A DNA stretch of 64,000 bases, from NCBI GenBank assembly GCA_016716265.1, contig JADJWQ010000001.1, positions 744,001 to 808,000 of the forward strand, given 5' to 3'. This document shows positions 16,243-26,917 of the stretch, piece by piece. The stretch comes from Planctomycetota bacterium. Its GTDB lineage: Bacteria; Planctomycetota; UBA1135; UBA2386. A program made the position numbers and the translations under genes. Position 1 is the stretch's first letter. The number at the start of each line of letters is the position of its first letter. The notes beneath the pieces are model-generated. The model saw only the letters and a program-made list of their open reading frames with translations. It did not search any database and was not told the origin of the DNA.

Positions 16243-17682
16243 GGCACTCCCGACAGGATCGATTGGTTCGAGACGGGCAGTGGAGCGGAGCCACCGCCTG
16301 GTGGAACCGGCCCCAGGATCGTGACCTCCGAAACGGTGTATGGCGTCGCCAACCCTCCGAACAGTGCCAGCGTCGCCGGAGCGCTTCCGATGGCGACGAC
16401 GCCGGAGGTCTGGAAGGGACTGGAGTTGCCGTGGGGCATCTGCACGGTCTGACCCATGACCAGCGGGTCCGGCGTGAAGCTCGGTACGCCGAGAGTGCCG
16501 GGTGTCCCCTGGCCGAACGTCAGGTTCGTGGCGCAGCCGCCGACGTAGGCGATCGATCTGGATGCACTCGCAGGGAACCAGCCCCCATCCTCGAGCAGAT
16601 TGCCGTCGACGTGGTAGACGGCTTCCGCGCGAGTGCCGACGGCGCTGAGCCGTGAACCCATGGTCGCCCGGATCTCGGACTCGGTTCGGCTGACACTCCA
16701 GATGCGCACCTCGTCTATCGCACCGGCGAAGTTCTGATTGGAGAAAGGGGGGCGTCGCTCCCATGTCGAGCGGGTGGGTCGACTGGCGGATCGTCTGGCC
16801 GGGCGGCGCGCTGCCCAGCTCCCCGAACACTCCATTGACGTACGGTCGCACTTGTCCTGACGTGGAGTCGTAGGTGGCCGCGAGGTGGCTCCACTCGGCG
16901 TCCGGAACGCGCAGGGCGGAGTCGACCGCGACGGCCGGGCCTGTGCCTGTCGCGCCCAGGTAGGACCATGCGATCACCTGACCATTCGTGATCCCGAGGT
17001 CGTACGCCCGGTCCGAAACGGCGTCGACACCGTCGCCCATGCTCAGGACACGGCCTCCGCCACGCGGCAGTGGCCTGGCCCAGGCCTCGATCGTGATCGC
17101 GGTGGGGTTCCGCAGGCTCGCCAGAGCGGGGACCTCGGCAGGCTCACGTAGCCGGCGCTGTCGAGAGCGAGGTAGGCGCTCGCTACGGGCCGTGCTCCAG
17201 ATGCGGACCTGGTCGATCTGGTCCGCGAAGTAGCCCGTCGAGAAGCTCGGCTGGGCACCGATCGTCACGTGCGACGCGGACTGGACCATGGTCGCGCCGA
17301 CGAGGGATCCGCCGACCCCGGTCGTGTCCCGCGCGACGCGGTAGCCATTGATGTAGCAGCTCGCCTCTCCGGCAGCGCTGTCGAAGGTCATGGCCAGGTG
17401 AGCCCACTGACCGACGGGGATCAACTCGCTCGCAGTGTGACTCGCGACGCCGGGCCCGCCCGGGTAGTCGACGGTGAACGCGAAGAAGGGAGCTCCGTTG
17501 CTCTCGAACCTGAGGTCGTAGGAGCGTGTCCTTGCGCCGGCTCCGAGGCCCCTCTCGACGATCGTGCGGGTGCCGTTCGCAGCGCGCAGCCCCCACGCTT
17601 CGACCGTCATCGCCGTGGCGCTCTGCAGCTCGGCGGCGCTCGGGATCGACAGGTAGTCGTTCGCCCCGTCGAAGACGGCTGA
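16243..17682 (-). pseudogene. LamG-domain exported protein broken by several frameshifts
   Basis: Two laminin-G-like (concanavalin-type) modules can be followed only by switching frames. Module 1 (from about 17680) contains AVFDGANDYLSIPSAAEL, VGQWAHLAMTFD and DQIDQVRIWSTARS. The frame then shifts near 17200 to give AYLALDSAGYVSLP, shifts back near 17130 to give LRNPTAITIEAWARPLP and AEWSHLAATYD, and shifts again near 16745 to give NFAGAIDEVRIWSVSRTESE. The last part is the C-terminal module (GCATNLTFGQGTPGTLGVPS, then VMGQTVQMPHGNSSPF) and fades out at SNQSILSGVP, about 16243. No signal peptide precedes module 1. With three shifts and both ends missing, decay is much more likely than assembly error. 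Confidence 0.8.
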
Positions 17683-17935
17683 TGAGCGACAGCGAGGCGT
17701 CGGCGGAGTCGGCACGCGCCGGTCACGTCGATGTCGGGGTCTCGATCGAAGGAACCCGTCGACCGCCGCCCGCGGAGCGCCGGCCAGCACGTGAACGGCG
17801 CATCGCCGGTCGCCGGGCACGCGCGCATACCGCTCCGACGCAGGCCGGAATACCGTCCTCGTTCGGCGTGCGTGGCTCCCGAGCCACGCTCGCAGCGTTC
17901 CTCAGGACCCTCCACACCCGCCGCGCGCCATCCCG

Positions 17936-18535
17936 ATGGATCTCCCCGAACTCATCGACGCCGACCGCAGCGTCGTCGTCGTCATCGATCTCCAGGGCAA
18001 GCTGATGGACATGGTGCACCGGCCAGCACTGGTGCTCGCGGCCACGCAGCGCCTGCTGCAGCTCGCCGAGCTGTTCCGGGTGCCGGTCCTGCTGACCGAG
18101 CAGTACCCGCTGGGCCTCGGCCCGACGCATCCGGAGATCCGCGCGGCGTTCGACGCGCTGACGGCGCCGAAGCGCGAGATGACCAAGGTCAGCTTCGGCT
18201 GCTGCGGCGATCCGGCATTCGAGACCGCGCTCGCCGCTCTCCGGCCCGGCCTCCCACCCGAACGCCGCCAGCTCGTGATCGCCGGCATCGAGGCGCACGT
18301 GTGCGTGATGCAGACCGTGATCGAGCTCCTGCGGCAACACAGCCAGGTCCACCTGTGCTGGGAGTGCATCAGCGGCCGCGGCGAGGAGTACCGCCGGCAC
18401 GCCCTCGACCGGATGACGCAGGCCGGCGCCGTGCTGACCAACCACGAGTCGGTCGGCTTCGAATGGGCGCGGACGAAGGACCACGCCGCGTTCCTCGCGA
18501 TGAACCGGATCCTCCGCAAGGGCCAGATCGCATAG
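17936..18535 (+). CDS. Isochorismatase-family cysteine hydrolase
   Basis: Protein of 199 aa, about the usual length for the family. The catalytic triad is visible: Asp18 in VVVIDLQGKL, Lys84 in REMTKVSF and the nucleophile Cys123 in VIAGIEAHVCVMQT, followed by the conserved cis-peptide region. TEQYPLGLG resembles the ISOC1/YcaC-like subgroup rather than true isochorismatases, so the substrate is unknown; members hydrolyse amides or small esters. It has no signal peptide. It stands alone: broken genes lie upstream and tRNA-Thr downstream on the other strand. Confidence 0.88.
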   Translation: MDLPELIDADRSVVVVIDLQGKLMDMVHRPALVLAATQRLLQLAELFRVPVLLTEQYPLGLGPTHPEIRAAFDALTAPKREMTKVSFGCCGDPAFETALAALRPGLPPERRQLVIAGIEAHVCVMQTVIELLRQHSQVHLCWECISGRGEEYRRHALDRMTQAGAVLTNHESVGFEWARTKDHAAFLAMNRILRKGQIA

Positions 18536-18681
18536 GCGGCGCGCGGCCCTTCACAGTCGGAGGCACTTGCGAGCGGCCGCTCGAGGGCGGCCTCGCGACC
18601 GGGTTGTCCGCCCCGCGCCAGCCCTCGCCGGCTCGCGGCGAACTGGCTCCAGTCGTGCGGCTCGGACGGGCGTCGCGTGAG

Positions 18682-18753
18682 AGCCCAAGGTCGGATTCGA
18701 ACCGACGACCTACGCTTTACGAAAGCGTTGCTCTACCACTGAGCTACTCGGGC
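18682..18753 (-). tRNA. tRNA-Thr (anticodon CGT)
   Basis: Read on the minus strand, the 72-nt molecule folds as a full cloverleaf. The acceptor GCCCGAG pairs with CTTGGGC (one G-T pair), the D stem is GCTC/GAGC, the anticodon arm is ACGCT-TTCGTAA-AGCGT, and the T arm is GTCGG-TTCGAAT-CCGAC. Loop positions 34-36 are CGT, which read ACG (threonine). CCA is not encoded; the bases after the acceptor are T then CT. Confidence 0.95.
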
Positions 18754-18877
18754 GAAACGGGCGGCGGACGATACCGCCGCCAGCGCTCCCTTGCAAGTTC
18801 GAGTCAGTCCCCCTCCGCCGCGCGCTGCGCATCGTCGGCGCGCGCGCGGCGGGCGTCCGGCGGGGCCGGACTGCGGA

Positions 18878-20980
18878 TCAGAGGCCGCTCTCTTCGGTGG
18901 CGATCGCGGCGAGCGCCTTGGCGAGGCGGGCGCGCGAGCCCGGGGCGAGCTTCGCCTTGCCGAGCGAGGTGGCGACGGCCTGGCGCAGCTCGGCGTCCTG
19001 CGTGCCGTCGACGGCGACCGCGAGGAGCTTCTCGAAGTCCGTGGACTCGATGCCGCTCAGCCGGGCGAGCACGCCGCCGAGGCCCTGCGCGGCGGCGGTG
19101 CGCATCTCGACGCTGCGCGCCTCGTCGCCGATGACGGCGATCAGCGCATCGGCGTGCTTCTGCGTGCTGCCGGCGTCGCCGAGCGCGATCGCAGCGGGCG
19201 CCGCGACGTCGTCGGGACGCGCGAGCTGCTCGACGAGACGGTCGGCGGCCTTCGCGGTGTCGACGCCCTTCACACCCAGCGTGTGCAACGTGGCTCCGGC
19301 GGCCTTGGCGATGCGGTCGGCGCGGGCGCGCAGCTCGCTGAGCTCCTCGACGACACCGTCGATGCTCTCCATCAGCGCGTCGCCGGTCAGCGCGCCCTCG
19401 GGGCGCAGCACGGCGTCGACCTTCGAGCCGAGGCGCTCCTCGCCCTCGTCCGACTTCGCGAGCAGGACGATCTTGCAGTTCGGATTGCGCTGGCGGACCA
19501 GCGCGATCACGTCCTCCGGCAGCGCGTCGGGCAGGTCCTCGCTGACGACGACGACGTCGAAGTTCGGGAAGTCGTAGAAGCTCGACACGCCGGCGCGGCC
19601 CGACGAGGCCTCACGGATCTCGAAGCCCGGGCGCACGCTCGCCTCGCGGGCGACGCGCTGGGTCATCGGGTTGCCGTCGACCACCAGGATCGCGCGGATC
19701 GACTCCTCCTCGACCGCCTGCGACAGGACCTCGACGATCTTGCCGGCGAGCTCGGTGCCGGGCTGCACCTTGTCGGCGAGCAGCAGCGCGGCCTTGTAGC
19801 GCAGGCGCGCGTTCGGGCTGTCGAGCAGTGCGCGGGCCGACGAGTTCTCGAGATCGACCTCGACGTCCGCGAGCGTCTCGAGCGCCGCCTCGGCGACGTC
19901 GACCTGGCCGGCGGACACCGCCGCCTCGACCGCGCCGTTCAGCGCGTCCGAGCCGAGCGCCATCGCCGGCAGGCGCAGCTCGGCCACGCGGCCGGTCAGC
20001 GCCTCGAGGGCAGGGTCACCACCGTCCTGGATCGCGGCGACCTCGCCCATGTAGGCGCGGGCGAGCAGCGTGCTGGCGGCGCCGTTGTCGGGGTCGAGCG
20101 CCAGCGCGGCCTCGGCGCTCTGCTTGGCGAGCTCGAGGTGGTAGATCTGCGGCGGCACGTCGGACGCCACGAGGCCGTTCGTCGTCCAGGTCCAGACAAC
20201 CGAGGACCAGTCGCCGTCGCGCACCGCGCCCTCGTCGACGTAGGCCGTCGCGTCGCGCAGCAGCAGGTCGGCAGGATCCACCGAGCCGCGCAGCCCCATC
20301 GCGTCGAGCCCCGACTGCGCGGCGAAGCGCACCGCGTCGCTCGCGTCGTTCTGCGCGAGGCGGGCCAGCGGGCCGGCAGCGCGGCGGTCGGCGATGTTGG
20401 CGAGCGCGGCAGCCGCATTGCGACGCAGCAGCTCGTTGTCGCTGTTCAGGGTCTGGATCAGCGGCATCACGGCGCCGCGGCCGATCTCGAGGAGCGCGAC
20501 CATCGCGCGGTCGGCGCGGGCGTCCTCGTCCTCGTCGCCGAGGAAGCGGATCAGCGACGGCACGGCGAACTCACCGTGGTTGGCGGCGAGCTCCTGCTGC
20601 GCGGCGTTGCGCGTCGCGAAGTCGGGCGACATCGCCTTGTCGACGAGCTCGGCGATCAGCCGCTCGTCGCGCGACAGCTCGATGCGCTGCGACCGGGCGA
20701 GCCCGAGCAGGTGGCGCGCGATCTTCTGCGTCCGCTCGTCGAGGACGAGCATCTGGAACACGGCAGGATCGGTCGACTTCCAGATCTCGAACGCATCCTC
20801 GGCGGTCGGCGAGGAGTCGAGCAGCTCCTGGAGCTTCGCGACACCTTCCTCTTCCTTGTTGATCCGGATCAGCCGGACCGCCTCGTCGAACGTCGCCTTC
20901 GCGTCCTGTGCGAAGGCCGCGCCATGCACGACGCAGGCGGCAGCGAGGCCGATGAGGATCTTGGCGAACGGCTTGGCCAT
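18878..20980 (-). CDS. Exported HEAT-repeat protein with a dead receiver-like domain
   Basis: Protein of 700 aa with a GGGAG Shine-Dalgarno and a signal peptide (MAKPFAKILIGLAAACVVHG, then AAFA-QD). Residues about 105-230 are HEAT-like helical pairs (AVPSLIRFLGDEDEDARA, then LLRRNAAAALANIA). About 245-420 is TPR-like. Residues 428-541 have the length and strand order of a response-regulator receiver (ILVVDGNPM, FDVVVVSEDLPD, CKIVLLAKSD), but the phospho-acceptor Asp is replaced by Ser480, the acidic pair is D-G rather than D-D, and the lysine before the last helix is Arg. The tail is again HEAT-like. It would act in the periplasm as a scaffold, not in phosphorelay. Confidence 0.85.
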   Translation of the reverse strand: MAKPFAKILIGLAAACVVHGAAFAQDAKATFDEAVRLIRINKEEEGVAKLQELLDSSPTAEDAFEIWKSTDPAVFQMLVLDERTQKIARHLLGLARSQRIELSRDERLIAELVDKAMSPDFATRNAAQQELAANHGEFAVPSLIRFLGDEDEDARADRAMVALLEIGRGAVMPLIQTLNSDNELLRRNAAAALANIADRRAAGPLARLAQNDASDAVRFAAQSGLDAMGLRGSVDPADLLLRDATAYVDEGAVRDGDWSSVVWTWTTNGLVASDVPPQIYHLELAKQSAEAALALDPDNGAASTLLARAYMGEVAAIQDGGDPALEALTGRVAELRLPAMALGSDALNGAVEAAVSAGQVDVAEAALETLADVEVDLENSSARALLDSPNARLRYKAALLLADKVQPGTELAGKIVEVLSQAVEEESIRAILVVDGNPMTQRVAREASVRPGFEIREASSGRAGVSSFYDFPNFDVVVVSEDLPDALPEDVIALVRQRNPNCKIVLLAKSDEGEERLGSKVDAVLRPEGALTGDALMESIDGVVEELSELRARADRIAKAAGATLHTLGVKGVDTAKAADRLVEQLARPDDVAAPAAIALGDAGSTQKHADALIAVIGDEARSVEMRTAAAQGLGGVLARLSGIESTDFEKLLAVAVDGTQDAELRQAVATSLGKAKLAPGSRARLAKALAAIATEESGL

Positions 20981-21291
20981 GGGCTCTCCCAGGGGGTTTC
21001 GTCGGGACTGTCTTGCGAGGGGGTCCGGCCCGGAGGGTGACGGGACCGGGGGGTCTGCAGGGGAGCGACCCGCAAGTCGGGAGCGTGAGGGAACTTGGGA
21101 GCGACCGACTAGCGGGTCATACTAGGTGCCCGTCCAGGCGCGTCAAGCAGGCGGCAAGCCTGCCTGGACACGCTCGGGCGTCGAAGCATACACCGACCTG
21201 CCCGAAAAGCGCGCTCGCGCCGCCGGGTTGCAGTCCCAGGCTCGAAGCGGGACACCGCTGCCGCGCCCGACCCCGACGAATCCCCGCTCGC
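20981..21291. other. Divergent intergenic region
   Basis: About 310 bp separates the exported HEAT-protein gene (minus) from the NtrC-type regulator (plus) and must hold both promoters. No reading frame here looks coding. I looked for -35/-10 and -24/-12 boxes and found none good enough to call. Confidence 0.45.
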
Positions 21292-22653
<1,362 letters not shown>

Positions 22654-22703
22654 GCGCGGCGTCGCGACCGAACCGCTCCACGCCGCGCCGCGTTGCCACC
22701 GAC

Positions 22704-23744
22704 ATGCGCGCCGCCCTGCCCATCGCGTTGCTCACGCTGCTGCCGGTCGCCGCGGTGCCCGCACCGATGCGGGCGCAGGAGGCCGGCCGGTCGCGAGAGG
22801 CGTGGGTGACGCGCGTGCAGTGCGCCGATGGCAGGTATCCGGCGGCCTGGGCCGAGCCGTCCACCGAAGCGCCGCCGGCCGCTGCCGGCGATCTGCTGGC
22901 CACCGCCCTCACCGTCCTCGCGCTGCTCGGCGACGGCACGACCACGAAGGCCGGGCTGTTCCAGGCCGAGCTCCAGCGCGCGCTCGGCTGGCTCGTCGCG
23001 CAATGCGACGACCGCGGCCGGCTGGCATTGCGCACCGATCCGGACTGGCTCCTCGACCACGCGGTCGCGACCGCCGCGCTCGCCGAGGCCGCGCGGCTGT
23101 GCTCCGACCCGGCACTCCGACAGCGGCTCGACGCACCTCTGCGCGTGCTGGCCGGACATCTGCAGCGCGCGGGACGCTCGGTCGCCCCGGAGTGCCTGCT
23201 GTGGTGTCGCATCGCCGCGCGCTCGGCGCTGCGGTCGGCGGAGCTCCGCGGGGATGCCGACGACGACGACCCCGCCGGCGCGCTGGCGGCGGCCGTCGAC
23301 CGGCTCGCCGCGGCCGTCCTCGGCGTCGACGCGGACCGCGACACCGGTGCTGCCGACGACGACGCGGACGCCCGCGCGCTCGCGGTGCGGATCCTGCTGC
23401 GCTCGCTCGCCCCGGACCGCGAGCCCGGCGCTCCCGTCCCCGAGCTCGAGCGTCTCGTCGCACGGCTCTCGGAGGGTGCGTGGCCGGAGCTGACCGACGA
23501 CCCGCTCGCGCTCTGGTATGCGACGCTCGCCGCCTACCGCCAGGGCGCCCCCGCATGGCGAGCGTTCGAGCGCGGGCTGGACGAGCTGGTCGTGCGCACC
23601 CAGCTCCGCGACGGTCCGCTGCGCGAGAGCTGGGCGCCGCGCGGCGCGCTCGGCGAGCGCACCGGCCGCGTCGGCACCACCGCGGTGCACGTGCTGATCC
23701 TGGAGCTGTACTACCGCTACAGCGCGCTCGAGCCGGCGTCCTGA
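22704..23744 (+). CDS. Exported alpha-alpha-toroid protein
   Basis: Protein of 346 aa, starting at ATG 22704 with a signal peptide (MRAALPIALLTLLPVAAVPA, cleavage near MRA-QE). The body is a series of helical pairs with the spacing of prenyltransferase/squalene-oxidase repeats (LGWLVAQCDDRGRLALRTDP, then LLDHAVATAALAEAARLC). It ends GRVGTTAVHVLILELYYRY, a motif typical of the last repeat in bacterial toroid proteins. No cyclase aspartates are seen, so it is likely a binding or structural protein. Its C-terminal half resembles that of the larger exported protein at 233-2401. It may be cotranscribed with the NtrC-type regulator. Confidence 0.7.
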   Translation: MRAALPIALLTLLPVAAVPAPMRAQEAGRSREAWVTRVQCADGRYPAAWAEPSTEAPPAAAGDLLATALTVLALLGDGTTTKAGLFQAELQRALGWLVAQCDDRGRLALRTDPDWLLDHAVATAALAEAARLCSDPALRQRLDAPLRVLAGHLQRAGRSVAPECLLWCRIAARSALRSAELRGDADDDDPAGALAAAVDRLAAAVLGVDADRDTGAADDDADARALAVRILLRSLAPDREPGAPVPELERLVARLSEGAWPELTDDPLALWYATLAAYRQGAPAWRAFERGLDELVVRTQLRDGPLRESWAPRGALGERTGRVGTTAVHVLILELYYRYSALEPAS

Positions 23745-23822
23745 GCCCGTGCGGGTGGCGAACCGGCGACGCACGGTGGACGCAGCGGGGTCGCGGCGGG
23801 AGATTGCCCGGCCATCCCCACC

Positions 23823-25175
23823 ATGGACGTCCTCGGCGAACGCTCGGGGCGGCGCGGCCGCTCGTTACCGACCCGGATCCTGATCGGGTTGCTCGTCGGC
23901 GCGGTCGCCGGCAGCGCGCTCAATCTGGCGTTCGCGCCGCCGATCGGCCAGCCGGACACCCCCGAGTACGCGACCTTGAAGTGGTGGGCGGACGAGGTGG
24001 TCAAGCCGTTCGGCGACCTGTTCCTGCGGCTGCTGTTCATGGTCGTCGTGCCGATCGTGTTCTGCTCGCTGTTCCTCGGCGTCGCCGGGCTCGGCAGCAC
24101 GCGGACGCTCGGCCGGCTCGGCGGGCTCACGCTGCTGTGGTTCCTGACGACGACGGCGGGCGCCGCGCTGCTCGGCCTGACACTCGTCACGACGATCGCG
24201 CCGGGCCGCCGGCTGAGCGCGGACGTCGCCGAGCGGCTGAGCATCGAGTACGGCGGTGATGCACAGGCCAAGATCGAGCTCGGCAAGCAGGCCAAGGGCT
24301 TCTCCGCCGACACGCTGCTCGAGATCGTGCCCGACAACGTCGTCAGGGTCGCAGGTGACAACAAGGCGATCCTCGGGCTGATCTTCTTCGCATTGATCCT
24401 CGGCGCCGCCTCGACACGCCTGCCGCCGGACCGCACCAAGGCGCTGCGCGAGGCGATCACCGCGCTCTACGAGCTGTGCATCGTGCTGGTCGGCTGGGCG
24501 ATGCAGCTCGCGCCGCTCGGCGTCGCGTGCCTGATCTTCCACGCCAGCAGCAAGCTCGGCTTCGACGTGATGCGGCTGGTCGGCTGGTACTTCGTGACCG
24601 CGATGGGCGGCCTCGTCGTCTACCAGCTGTTCGGCATCACGACGCTCGCCTGGGTGTTCGGCGGCGTGCGGCCGGGTCGGTTCTTCCGCGGCTGCAAGGC
24701 GCTGTTCGCGACCGCGTTCTCGACCAGCTCGTCGGCCGCGACGATGCCGACCACGATCCGCACCGCGGTCGAGGAGTTCGGGGCACCCGAGGAGATCGCC
24801 GGCTTCGTGATGCCGCTCGGCGCGACGACGAACATGAACGGCACCGCGCTGTTCGAGGGCGTCAGCGTGCTGTTCCTGGCGCAGGTGGCGGGCATCGACC
24901 TGACGCTCGGCCAGCAGGCGCTCGTGCTGACGATGGCGTCGCTGACCGCGATCGGCGCGGCCGGCGTACCCGGCGGCTCGCTCCCGCTCCTCGCCGTGGT
25001 GCTGACGCAGGTCGGCGTGCCGGCCGAGATGCTCGCGCTGATCCTCGGCGTCGACCGCCTCGTCGACATGACCCGCACCGTGCCGAACGTGTCGAGCGAC
25101 CTGGTCTGCTCGCTGTGGCTCGCCCGCCGCGAGCGCGCGCGGGTGGCGCGCGCATACCAGCCGCCGGACGCGTGA
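23823..25175 (+). CDS. Dicarboxylate/amino-acid:cation symporter (DAACS/GltP family)
   Basis: Protein of 450 aa with about eight hydrophobic helices plus two re-entrant loops. The family signature SSSxATxPTT is present as TSSSAATMPTT (first hairpin), and the NMDGT-like motif as TTNMNGTA. FMVVVPIVFCSLFLGVAGLG and PGGSLPLLAVVLTQVGVP are further family blocks. It would import C4-dicarboxylates or glutamate/aspartate with H+ or Na+; the exact substrate cannot be told from sequence. A periplasmic insert of about 60 residues follows TM4 (LSADVAERLSIEYGGDAQAK). It has its own start 78 bp after the toroid gene. Confidence 0.93.
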   Translation: MDVLGERSGRRGRSLPTRILIGLLVGAVAGSALNLAFAPPIGQPDTPEYATLKWWADEVVKPFGDLFLRLLFMVVVPIVFCSLFLGVAGLGSTRTLGRLGGLTLLWFLTTTAGAALLGLTLVTTIAPGRRLSADVAERLSIEYGGDAQAKIELGKQAKGFSADTLLEIVPDNVVRVAGDNKAILGLIFFALILGAASTRLPPDRTKALREAITALYELCIVLVGWAMQLAPLGVACLIFHASSKLGFDVMRLVGWYFVTAMGGLVVYQLFGITTLAWVFGGVRPGRFFRGCKALFATAFSTSSSAATMPTTIRTAVEEFGAPEEIAGFVMPLGATTNMNGTALFEGVSVLFLAQVAGIDLTLGQQALVLTMASLTAIGAAGVPGGSLPLLAVVLTQVGVPAEMLALILGVDRLVDMTRTVPNVSSDLVCSLWLARRERARVARAYQPPDA

Positions 25176-25204
25176 GCGCCGACGCGCTCGCTGCGGTCGA
25201 GCGG

Positions 25205-26344
25205 TCAGCGCGACGGCCGCGGCAGCCCGCGCAGCAGCTCGGCGACCGCGAGCGCGTCGGCGAGGCGCTGCGCAGCGCGGCCGGCGAACGGCAGCGGGCG
25301 GACCGCGAGCCGCTCGGCGGCGACCACGTCGCGGAGCTCACCGCAGCGGCCACCGCGGACGTTGGCGTAGGCGGCCTTCAGCAGCACGGTCGGCCCGCGC
25401 CAGCCGAAGTGCTCCGCGGCGAGCTCGAGCGGCAGGCGGTTCCATGCGGCGAGCACCGGGACGTCGGCGGCGAACGCGGCGAAGGCGGCGCGCGCAGCGG
25501 CGGGACTCGACCAAGGCGGCGAGGCATCGAGCCCGAGGTGGTGCAACGCGGCCAGGTCGGGGGCGCCTGCGGGCGGCCGGAGCCACGCCTCGAAGGCCCG
25601 CCGGTCGCCGCCGACCCGTATCGCGACGAACTGCAGCAGGTCGCGGGCGCCTCCGACGGCGCACGCGCTCGGCGCCAGCTCGGCGTAGACCAGCGCGAGA
25701 CCGTCGTCGAACAGCCCGGCCGGCAACCGTCGCGAGGGCCGCTGCCTGGGCTGCTGCCAGCGCGGCGTCCGGTCGGGGCTCCGCATGAATGCCGCCTGCC
25801 GCGCATTCATTGCGTCGAACGCGACCAGCAGCGCGTCGAGGCCGGCGGTCTCGGGCTCGAGCAGCCGCAGCGCCTCGACGATCGACTCGAGCGTCGACAG
25901 GTGGCGCGCGCTCGGCGGGCGGCGCACCCGGTAGCGGCTCGGCCGCTCGGGGTCGAGCCGGACGTGCGGCAGCTGCGCGAGCCACGGGTTCTCGTGGTAG
26001 AGCCGCTTCGCCTGGCGCCAGGTGCCGTCGAGCACGACGAGGCTCCGCGGCCGCTCGTCGGCGGCGAGCGCCGCGAGGTCGACCGACGCCGGCGACGGGA
26101 ACAGCAGCGCGGTGCCGTCCGGGTCGGACGGCGCGCAGACCAGGTCGCGGGCGACGTCGACGGTGCAGCGCGCGAGCCCGAGCTCGGCGATCGCGGCGCT
26201 GCCGACCGGATGGAAGCGCTCGCGCGGGTGCTGCAGGATCCGGATGCAGGTCCGATTGCGGATCCGCGGCAGGTCCGCGCATACGCAGGTCGGCGCCGGG
26301 CGGTGGCAGCGCGGGCAGCGACGGCGAGCGTTGCGGTCGGTCAT
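25205..26344 (-). CDS. DTW-domain (tRNA aminocarboxypropyltransferase-like) protein with exonuclease-like tail
   Basis: Protein of 379 aa from ATG 26344. The N-terminal ~200 residues are a DTW domain: a zinc-type knuckle CPRCHRPAPTCVC (10-22), ILQHPRE, and the namesake D-x-T-W as VVLDGTWRQAKRL (Asp106-Trp109). Proteins of this family (TapT/TuaA) transfer the aminocarboxypropyl group of SAM to a tRNA uridine. The C-terminal 165 residues, absent in the short bacterial enzymes, have the pattern of a DnaQ-like 3'-5' exonuclease (LALVYAEL, LQFVAIRVGG, FEAWLRP, VLAAWNRLPLEL), but the metal-binding Asp of the first motif is replaced by Tyr-Ala-Glu. Cytoplasmic; convergent with the DAACS gene. Confidence 0.85.
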   Translation of the reverse strand: MTDRNARRRCPRCHRPAPTCVCADLPRIRNRTCIRILQHPRERFHPVGSAAIAELGLARCTVDVARDLVCAPSDPDGTALLFPSPASVDLAALAADERPRSLVVLDGTWRQAKRLYHENPWLAQLPHVRLDPERPSRYRVRRPPSARHLSTLESIVEALRLLEPETAGLDALLVAFDAMNARQAAFMRSPDRTPRWQQPRQRPSRRLPAGLFDDGLALVYAELAPSACAVGGARDLLQFVAIRVGGDRRAFEAWLRPPAGAPDLAALHHLGLDASPPWSSPAAARAAFAAFAADVPVLAAWNRLPLELAAEHFGWRGPTVLLKAAYANVRGGRCGELRDVVAAERLAVRPLPFAGRAAQRLADALAVAELLRGLPRPSR

Positions 26345-26407
26345 CGCGCGACCGCTACCCACCGCACCGATCGGGAACGCGCGATGATCGCATTGCAGGT
26401 GCCCGAT

Positions 26408-26458
26408 TCACGGCAGGACCACGCGGACCGCGTTCGCGATCCGACTGCTGGGAGACCA
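26408..26458 (-). pseudogene. Stranded C-terminal end of an exported protein
   Basis: The minus frame ends WSPSSRIANAVRVVLP then TGA at 26408-26410. This closely resembles the last residues of other exported proteins here (for example NIAYSNAVRLVIG in the FG-GAP-like remnant). No matching body can be followed upstream on this strand, so it looks like the leftover tail of a deleted gene. Confidence 0.4.
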
Positions 26459-26917
26459 CCGGCGCCGACCGCGGGCGACGACGTCGGCGAGGGGACCGGA
26501 CCTCGCGCGGTAGCGGACCGGAAGCGACGCGGACCACGGCGAGCGAACTCGGGAACGGAATCGGTGGCATGGGGTCGGGCTGGGTCGAGGGACTGCGACC
26601 CGCGACGCCGACCGTAGCGCGCGCGCCGGAGGGATCACCGGGGCCGTGATCCGGAGCCCTCCGCCGCCGAGGAGGTGCGCGTCCACACCGCACCGGGCCG
26701 CGCGGTGATCGCGTCGCTCGACGTGCTGGCCCACCCTGGCCAGGGCCGCGACACCGCCGGATCGACGCCGCGGGTCTGCTCGGATGACGATGCGCCGGGG
26801 TCCGGCACCGACCTGATCGTCCTCGTGCTCGGCGGCGCCTACCGACGGACCGTCGTCCAGTGAGACGCGGCCGCGAGGCCCACAGCGGGACACGAGGTCG
26901 TCCACGTCGATCCGCGG
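26459..26917. other. Gene-free stretch
   Basis: About 460 bp. One + frame (26675-26863) reads through DLIVLVLGGAYRRTVVQ but has no start site or family. The minus frames are arginine-rich. I see no gene. The stretch may hold more of the decayed exported protein whose tail is at 26408-26458. Confidence 0.4.

Noticed and set aside
18791..21040. 749-codon + strand frame opposite the HEAT-repeat gene
   Set aside because: Antisense shadow: the minus-strand product has a signal peptide, Shine-Dalgarno and recognisable repeats.
26675..26863. Small + strand ORF of 62 aa
   Set aside because: No Shine-Dalgarno or recognised motif; one hydrophobic run is not enough.
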